A stretch of DNA of 11,123 nt, taken from contig JAAYGE010000041.1 of the NCBI GenBank assembly GCA_012727835.1, positions 1-11,123 on the forward strand, given 5' to 3'. Below, piece after piece: positions 7,511 to 11,123 of this stretch. Origin of the DNA: Bacillota bacterium. Its GTDB lineage: Bacteria > Bacillota_H > UBA994 > UBA5500. Made by a program: the position numbers and the translations under genes. A model generated the notes under the pieces. The model was not told where the DNA came from. It saw only the letters and a program-made list of their open reading frames with translations, and did not search any database. The stretch's first letter is position 1. Every line of letters starts with the position of its first letter.

Positions 7511-7747
7511 ATGACCGACTACATGAATCAAGAACAATACCGCAAGGCTTGCCGATACCGCATGCAGGAAACCTTAGAGAACTTAATGGGGGCTTGGCAG
7601 GTTCCCGATGAAAAAGTCGATGGTGAGTTGATTACGACTAGTCTCCAATGGTTAGAGCGGATGGTGGGGGAACTGCATTACTTCAATGAAAAGATAGCTA
7701 ATGCCAGCTCCGGCCCCCCTAAGCCCGGCTTTGTGCCAGAAAAATAG
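7511..7747 (+). CDS. Small hypothetical protein, 78 residues
   Basis: No family is recognised. The ribosome site GGAGGT (7497-7502) lies 8 bases before ATG 7511, which makes this a credible gene. The protein is soluble and probably helical in its first 65 residues (it contains ETLENLMGAWQVPDEKVDG and LQWLERMVGELHYFNEKI), with a Pro/Gly-rich tail (SSGPPKPGFVPEK). It has a single cysteine (C14), no signal peptide and no membrane span. It sits alone between the terminator at 7408-7454 and the promoter at 7769, and no clear promoter was found for it. Confidence 0.75.
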   Translation: MTDYMNQEQYRKACRYRMQETLENLMGAWQVPDEKVDGELITTSLQWLERMVGELHYFNEKIANASSGPPKPGFVPEK

Positions 7748-7768
7748 CAGTGCTCCGCTGATCGATAG

Positions 7769-7777
7769 TGATATAAT
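7769..7777 (+). promoter_or_regulatory. Extended -10 promoter for the unknown gene and nfo
   Basis: TGATATAAT gives a perfect -10 hexamer TATAAT (7772-7777) with the extended TGn element. No good -35 is seen 17 bases upstream, which is tolerated by extended -10 promoters. The start would be near 7784, giving a leader of about 44 bases before TTG 7828, with a small CGGAT/ATCCG hairpin. Confidence 0.65.
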
Positions 7778-7827
7778 AAAGGGGTCATGCGGATTGCATC
7801 CGAAATTCAAAAAGTGGGGTGTGGCTA

Positions 7828-8352
7828 TTGATATCGCTTAAAACCAACTTAGAAGCCATTGAAGCGATGCTCTATTTCTGGGAGGCCACCAGTGATAAAG
7901 AAAAGGTAAATGAACTGTTTCTGAATAACTTGGCCGAACTCCCAGTCATGCAAATGGTCTATGATGATGAATTTAACGCCGAATCGGTGCGGAGAATTCT
8001 CAGCGGCATCACTAACCGGGAGCCTATCCGGCCCGCCAATCGGAAGGAAGGGAGATTTTTTAACAATAATTTGTGGATGTTAGAAGATTTGGGGCTGACC
8101 GCCGAAATGGCCCGGCCGATTAAGCAACTCAATCTTGATGAGTTGGCCAACCAGCTATCGCAGGAATCTGCGGTCGATCGTACTATCACCATTTACTTCG
8201 CCCCTCTGCATTTGGAAGAAGCTTACGTGAAACCTGATGCGCTGATCATCAACTTCTTCCGCCTGCAACCGGATTTTGCCGGTGGTGTAAACATTGCGGG
8301 CCAGCCTTTGGTCGATTACATAGCAACTCGTGTGCGCGAGATGCTGAGTTAA
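7828..8352 (+). CDS. Hypothetical protein, 174 residues, upstream of nfo
   Basis: No family is recognised. The frame also allows GTG 7819, but TTG 7828 is preferred: GGGGTG (7816-7821) matches the GGTG part of the anti-SD complement at a good distance from 7828, while 7819 would have no ribosome site. The protein (MISLKTNLEAIEAML...) is soluble, acidic, without cysteines or membrane spans. The N-terminal 60 residues look helical. The C-terminal part has alternating hydrophobics (TITIYFAPLHL, DALIINFFRL) suggesting beta strands. Its stop is 12 bases before nfo, so the two are probably co-transcribed from the extended -10 promoter at 7769. A link to DNA repair is only guilt by association. Confidence 0.82.
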   Translation: MISLKTNLEAIEAMLYFWEATSDKEKVNELFLNNLAELPVMQMVYDDEFNAESVRRILSGITNREPIRPANRKEGRFFNNNLWMLEDLGLTAEMARPIKQLNLDELANQLSQESAVDRTITIYFAPLHLEEAYVKPDALIINFFRLQPDFAGGVNIAGQPLVDYIATRVREMLS

Positions 8353-8364
8353 ATAAGGTAGTCT

Positions 8365-9204
8365 ATGATTCGACTGGGTGCCTTTCTTTCTATTGCCAAA
8401 GGTATCGATAAGGTGGTCCCGCAGGCTTTAGAAATTGGGGCCACCACCTTTCAGTTTTTTACTCGCAATCCCCGCGGGGGCGCGGCCCGAACCATTGGCG
8501 AGGCGGAGATCGATCGCTGGCTGAAGTTGCGTGAAGAAGCAGATATAGCGAAAGTTTGCGGACATCTACCCTACACGGTAAATATGGCCAGCGATAAGGA
8601 GAAGCTTATTGAATTTGCCCATATGGTGCTGACCGATGACCTGCGACGTATGGCAGCCCTGGATATCGACTATTTAGTAGTTCACCCGGGGAGCGCCAGT
8701 GATGAGCGGCCGGCGGCGCTGGAACGTATTATCCGTTTGCTGGATCGGGTTTTAGACGAAAGTGAGAGTCCTGTCTGTCTATTATTGGAAACTATGGCTT
8801 TGCAAGGAAATGAAATCGGTAGCATTGTAGATATTGCTACCGTTTGGCATAGCCTAGGGCGACCTGCACAGGTAGGCGTATGTCTAGATTCCTGCCATCT
8901 ATTTGCCGCCGGGTATGATTTTACTAAGCCCCAGGAGGTGGAGCGCCTAGTAAGCGATCTGGATGCCAGTATGGGTTTAGAGCAAATTAAGGTGCTACAC
9001 CTCAACGATAGCAAGATGCCCAGCGGTAGCAGGCGCGACCGCCATGCTAATATCGGTGAAGGAGAGATTGGTGAAGAGGGTTTTGCTAACCTATTAAACC
9101 ATCCCTTTATTCGGCAGTTAGCGTGGCATTTAGAAACTCCCGTCAAGACCTATCGCGATTATGCTCGGGATATTGCGCGCGTGAAAGCAATAATTGGCGC
9201 CTGA
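8365..9204 (+). CDS. nfo: Endonuclease IV (AP endonuclease)
   Basis: A 279-residue zinc-dependent apurinic/apyrimidinic endonuclease that cuts the backbone 5' to abasic sites in base-excision repair. All nine metal ligands of the family align: H67 (GHLPY), H107 (VVHPGS), E142 (LLET), D175 and H178 (CLDSCH), H212 (VLHLND), D225 and H227 (RDRHANIGEG), and E256 (HLETP). Length equals that of the family and nothing is missing, so it should be active. The start is ATG 8365 with a modest AAGG site (8355-8358). It lies 12 bases after the unknown 174-residue gene, probably in one operon, and is followed at once by a hairpin shared with the convergent peroxiredoxin gene. Confidence 0.97.
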   Translation: MIRLGAFLSIAKGIDKVVPQALEIGATTFQFFTRNPRGGAARTIGEAEIDRWLKLREEADIAKVCGHLPYTVNMASDKEKLIEFAHMVLTDDLRRMAALDIDYLVVHPGSASDERPAALERIIRLLDRVLDESESPVCLLLETMALQGNEIGSIVDIATVWHSLGRPAQVGVCLDSCHLFAAGYDFTKPQEVERLVSDLDASMGLEQIKVLHLNDSKMPSGSRRDRHANIGEGEIGEEGFANLLNHPFIRQLAWHLETPVKTYRDYARDIARVKAIIGA

Positions 9205-9206
9205 AA

Positions 9207-9242
9207 GGGGCTGTTGCAAAACAACAGGTTTTGCGCAGCCCC
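9207..9242. terminator. Hairpin between convergent nfo and peroxiredoxin genes
   Basis: GGGGCTG (9207-9213) pairs with CAGCCCC (9236-9242) and GCAAAAC (9216-9222) with GTTTTGC (9228-9234), with a small TT/G internal loop and a 5-base apical loop. It begins 2 bases after the nfo stop. No T-run follows on the + strand. On the minus strand TTTC follows, so it may act mainly on the peroxiredoxin transcript. Its 5' arm matches the family seen at 5976 and 7408. Confidence 0.65.
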
Positions 9243-9256
9243 TTGGCTTCTCTCGA

Positions 9257-9730
9257 CTATTGTCCCTTTTTCTGTAGTGCCTCGGCAATACGCAGGAACT
9301 CGTTTTCGTCGCGGCGAATATCCGGGTCGTTAATCAACTGGTAGCGAATAATACCCTTCTTGTCTACAATGAAAGTAGCGCGGGCGGAAATTCCCTCCTC
9401 TTTTACCAATACATTATATAAAGCGCTTACGTGACGATGGATATCGCTCAACAGGGGGAAGGTGATGCCCAGTTTTTCAGCGAAAGCCTTGTGGGAAGGG
9501 CTGCTATCGACACTAATACCCAGAACATGGGTATCCAGCGCGGCGAACTTGTCACCAAGTTCTTCGCAAGCTGGCAATTCGGATGCTCAAACGGGTGTCC
9601 AATCCAACGGATAGAATAGTAGAACCACGTTTTTCTTGCCCCGATAGTCACTGAGGGTTATCGGTTGCCCATTTTGATCGGGCAAAGTGAAATCGGGGGC
9701 CGGTTTGCCTACCATGATTTCTTCAGGCAA
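9257..9730 (-). CDS. Peroxiredoxin, probable selenoprotein (in-frame TGA read as selenocysteine)
   Basis: A thioredoxin-fold peroxiredoxin (AhpC/TSA/Bcp type) that would reduce hydrogen peroxide or organic peroxides in the cytoplasm. One frame runs from TTG 9730 to TAG 9257, interrupted only by TGA at 9589-9587. That codon falls at the peroxidatic cysteine of PxxxTxxC: PLDWTPV-U-ASELPAC, with P41, T45 and Sec48. Upstream is a normal N-terminus (GKPAPDFTLPDQNG, then LLFYPLDW). Downstream are a possible resolving C55, GISVDS, FPLLSD and the active-site Arg117 (ARATFIVDKKG). Total length is 157 residues, full size for the family. A SECIS-like hairpin follows the TGA. TTG 9730 is preferred because GGGTGATC (9741-9734) is a well-spaced ribosome site. 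GTG 9739, adding three residues, overlaps that site. The alternative, a nonsense mutation or sequencing error, is less likely given the exact position and the hairpin. Selenocysteine peroxiredoxin (PrxU) is known from Eubacterium acidaminophilum. Confidence 0.9.
9535..9574 (-). promoter_or_regulatory. Predicted bacterial SECIS element of the peroxiredoxin mRNA
   Basis: On the minus-strand mRNA a 40-nt hairpin starts 12 nt after the UGA. The base stem is CCAGC (9574-9570) with GCUGG (9539-9535), then a UU bulge (9569-9568), GCG (9567-9565) with CGC (9542-9540), a 2x2 internal loop, and a 7-bp upper stem GAACUUG (9562-9556) with CAAGUUC (9551-9545). It is capped by GUGA. That makes 15 base pairs, with 31 nt between the UGA and an apical loop that begins with G. 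Bulged U and a G at the start of the loop are hallmarks of bacterial SECIS elements bound by SelB. Confidence 0.75.
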
Positions 9731-9801
9731 TTTGATCACCCTTTCGTAGTTTATAACGGGTATAGTATGCCCCTTTAGAGGGATTTTTAGGGAGTGATTT
9801 G

Positions 9802-10905
9802 ATGGATACTCTCATTTTTTCTGCTTCCGTTGGTGCGGGGCACGATCAGGTGGCGCGGGCTTTGCGAGAAGAGATTTTGCGGCGCTATCCGCAAGCCCGT
9901 GTGGCCATCGTGGATACTATTAGCTATATCAGTCCGGTACTTAATAAACTGTTGCTGGAAGGATATTTAGGTTTGCTTAAGTTCACTCCAGGGGTTTACG
10001 GCAAACTCTATGAAAGGACCGAGGGCGGCGAGAAGGCTGTAGATATTATTAATCTGTCTTATCGGCTGTTATCTAGGGCTTTAACTAAAGTTATACGCGA
10101 TTATTCCCCCGATGCTATCATCTGTACCCATGCCTTTGCTGCCGGTCTGATGGGGACTTTAAAAAAGCGGCAACGTATAGATCAGCACTTAACAACGGTG
10201 ATCACCGATTTTACGGTACACGCCTACTGGCTCCATGAAGGTATCGATCTTTATTGCATAGCCCACGAACAACTGTCCTCTGTAATGGATGAATTGGGGG
10301 TGCCCCGCTCTCAAGTTGCTGCCACCGGCATACCGATTCTTGCTAAGTTTGCACAACGACAGGAGCCGGCTGTGGTGCGGGCTAAACATGGTTTGGATGA
10401 CTTACCCACGGTTTTAGTGATGGGTGGCTCGCTGGGGCTGGGAGAGATAAGACAGGTGGTTGAAAGTTTTGATGAATATGCGGAAGCAAGTCAGGTGTTG
10501 GTGGTTACCGGCCGCAATGAAATATTACATAACGAACTTAAGAATCGTTGCTGGCGCAACCGATTCCACATCTATGGCTTCGTTGATTTTGTTAACGAAC
10601 TGATGGCGGCCGCCGATGTAGTATTGACTAAACCGGGAGGGGTTACATCGGCGGAGGCCCTTAGCCAGGGCAAGCCGATAATCATCATGTCTCCAATTCC
10701 CGGTCAAGAAGATCGTAATAGCCGCTGGCTGACCGAGCAGGGGTGTGCAATTCGGTTGGCGGCCGATGAGCGGCCGGGCTTAAAAATGGCCCAACTGCTC
10801 CAAGACAAAGAACGGTTATTGCTGCTAGGGCAGCGGGCTGCCGCCTTGGGGAAGCCTTTGGCCGCCGGCAATGTTATTGATCAGATAGAGGCGCGGTTGC
10901 TATAA
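9802..10905 (+). CDS. UgtP/MGDG-synthase-family glycosyltransferase
   Basis: A 367-residue GT-B glycosyltransferase of the MurG/UgtP/monogalactosyldiacylglycerol synthase group, probably membrane-associated and adding a hexose from a UDP-sugar to diacylglycerol; the exact sugar and acceptor cannot be read from sequence. The N-terminal half carries the family motif SVGAGHDQVARAL (9-21) and TDFTVHAYW (135-143). The C-terminal donor-binding half has VMGGSLGLG (206-214), LTKPGGVTSAEAL (275-287) and PGQEDRN (300-306). No signal peptide or membrane span is seen, as is usual for this family. ATG 9802 is chosen because GGAG (9791-9794) is 7 bases upstream; TTG 9799 is closer to it than usual. The gene is divergent from the peroxiredoxin gene with about 70 bases between them, and is followed by a prenyl synthase gene. 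Confidence 0.93.
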   Translation: MDTLIFSASVGAGHDQVARALREEILRRYPQARVAIVDTISYISPVLNKLLLEGYLGLLKFTPGVYGKLYERTEGGEKAVDIINLSYRLLSRALTKVIRDYSPDAIICTHAFAAGLMGTLKKRQRIDQHLTTVITDFTVHAYWLHEGIDLYCIAHEQLSSVMDELGVPRSQVAATGIPILAKFAQRQEPAVVRAKHGLDDLPTVLVMGGSLGLGEIRQVVESFDEYAEASQVLVVTGRNEILHNELKNRCWRNRFHIYGFVDFVNELMAAADVVLTKPGGVTSAEALSQGKPIIIMSPIPGQEDRNSRWLTEQGCAIRLAADERPGLKMAQLLQDKERLLLLGQRAAALGKPLAAGNVIDQIEARLL

Positions 10906-10920
10906 CTAAACGGCATAAGC

Positions 10921-10964
10921 GCACCTCCCTTGGCTGATACTAAAAGGTAAGACTTGGGAGGTGC
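10921..10964 (+). promoter_or_regulatory. Inverted repeat sequestering the ribosome site of the prenyl synthase gene
   Basis: GCACCTCCC (10921-10929) is perfectly complementary to GGGAGGTGC (10956-10964), with 26 bases between. The 3' arm contains the Shine-Dalgarno GGGAGGTG, 5-6 bases before ATG 10969. When folded, the ribosome site is fully paired. No T-run follows, so it is more likely a translational control structure than a terminator. Confidence 0.5.
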
Positions 10965-10968
10965 AAGC

Positions 10969-11123
10969 ATGGTCTCTGATTTGCAGTCAGTTTATCGTCC
11001 CGCCCAGGCCGAGTTGGCAGCAGTCAACGCAGAAATGTGCCGGGCGGTTAGTACTCTTACGCCTCTTTTGCAGGAGGCGGCCATGTCCTTTATTCAAGCC
11101 GGCGGCAAAAGGCTACGACCTCT
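10969..11123 (+). CDS. trans-polyprenyl diphosphate synthase (3' truncated by window edge)
   Basis: The first 51 codons of a long-chain prenyl diphosphate synthase, which would elongate allylic diphosphates with isopentenyl diphosphate to make quinone side chains or lipid carriers. The frame is open from ATG 10969 to the window end. The diagnostic segment is FIQAGGKRLRP: GGKRLRP is the conserved isopentenyl-diphosphate-binding region I of the family. The aspartate-rich DDxxD motifs would lie further downstream and are not visible. The strong ribosome site GGGAGGTG precedes the ATG and is contained in an inverted repeat. Whether it is a heptaprenyl, octaprenyl or other chain-length enzyme cannot be told. 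Confidence 0.88.
   Translation, partial: MVSDLQSVYRPAQAELAAVNAEMCRAVSTLTPLLQEAAMSFIQAGGKRLRP

Noticed and set aside
9257..9577. Peroxiredoxin as a short 106-residue protein starting at TTG 9577, or as a pseudogene
   Set aside because: This start removes the thioredoxin-fold N-terminus and the active site and has no ribosome site. A single TGA precisely at the catalytic codon followed by a SECIS-like hairpin fits selenocysteine better than gene decay.
9448..9651. Minus-strand 67-codon frame overlapping the peroxiredoxin
   Set aside because: It is an out-of-frame shadow. The true peroxiredoxin frame is continuous on both sides of the TGA, so no frameshift is needed to join the halves.
1..11123. 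CRISPR arrays, insertion sequences, tRNA or rRNA genes, phage genes
   Set aside because: No regularly spaced direct repeats, transposase frames with terminal inverted repeats, or tRNA/rRNA-like sequences were seen; the window reads as an ordinary chromosomal core region.

Overview
The window looks like a chromosome segment of an anaerobic, low-to-mid GC Firmicute, most likely of the Clostridia (Peptococcaceae-like). The evidence is a tyrosyl-tRNA synthetase under a textbook T-box leader, strong Shine-Dalgarno sequences with frequent GTG/TTG starts, an aldo/keto reductase carrying a double 4Fe-4S domain, and a probable selenocysteine-containing peroxiredoxin. The taxonomic placement is inference; no rRNA or other phylogenetic marker is present.

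Left part (1-2153, + strand): the 3' end of an oligopeptide/dipeptide ABC transporter operon. It holds a 5'-truncated OppD/DppD-type ATPase, an overlapping OppF/DppF-type ATPase with an unusual insert of about 165 residues between Walker A and the Q-loop, and a 67-residue single-pass membrane protein that starts at TTG inside the end of the ATPase gene. The operon's rho-independent terminator lies inside the 3' coding end of the convergent UvrD/PcrA-like helicase (2158-4278, - strand). The two convergent genes are only 4 bases apart.

Middle part: a divergent region (4279-4721) carries a helicase promoter candidate and a promoter plus tyrosine T-box riboswitch for tyrS (4722-5963). An aldo/keto reductase with a C-terminal ferredoxin domain follows (6250-7392). 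Next come a 78-residue unknown protein, an extended -10 promoter, and a likely two-gene unit of an unknown 174-residue protein and endonuclease IV (nfo).

Right part: convergent to nfo is a peroxiredoxin gene (9257-9730, - strand) interrupted by a single in-frame TGA exactly at the peroxidatic cysteine of the PxxxTxxC motif. A 40-nt hairpin with the features of a bacterial SECIS element begins 12 nt after the TGA. I read this as a selenoprotein, not a pseudogene, and consider it the best find in the window. Divergent from it is a UgtP/MGDG-synthase-type glycosyltransferase (9802-10905), then the start of a trans-polyprenyl diphosphate synthase gene whose Shine-Dalgarno sequence is buried in a 9-bp inverted repeat.

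Three intergenic hairpins (after tyrS, the aldo/keto reductase and nfo) share a GGGGCTRTYGCA-type arm and look like copies of one dispersed terminator/repeat family.
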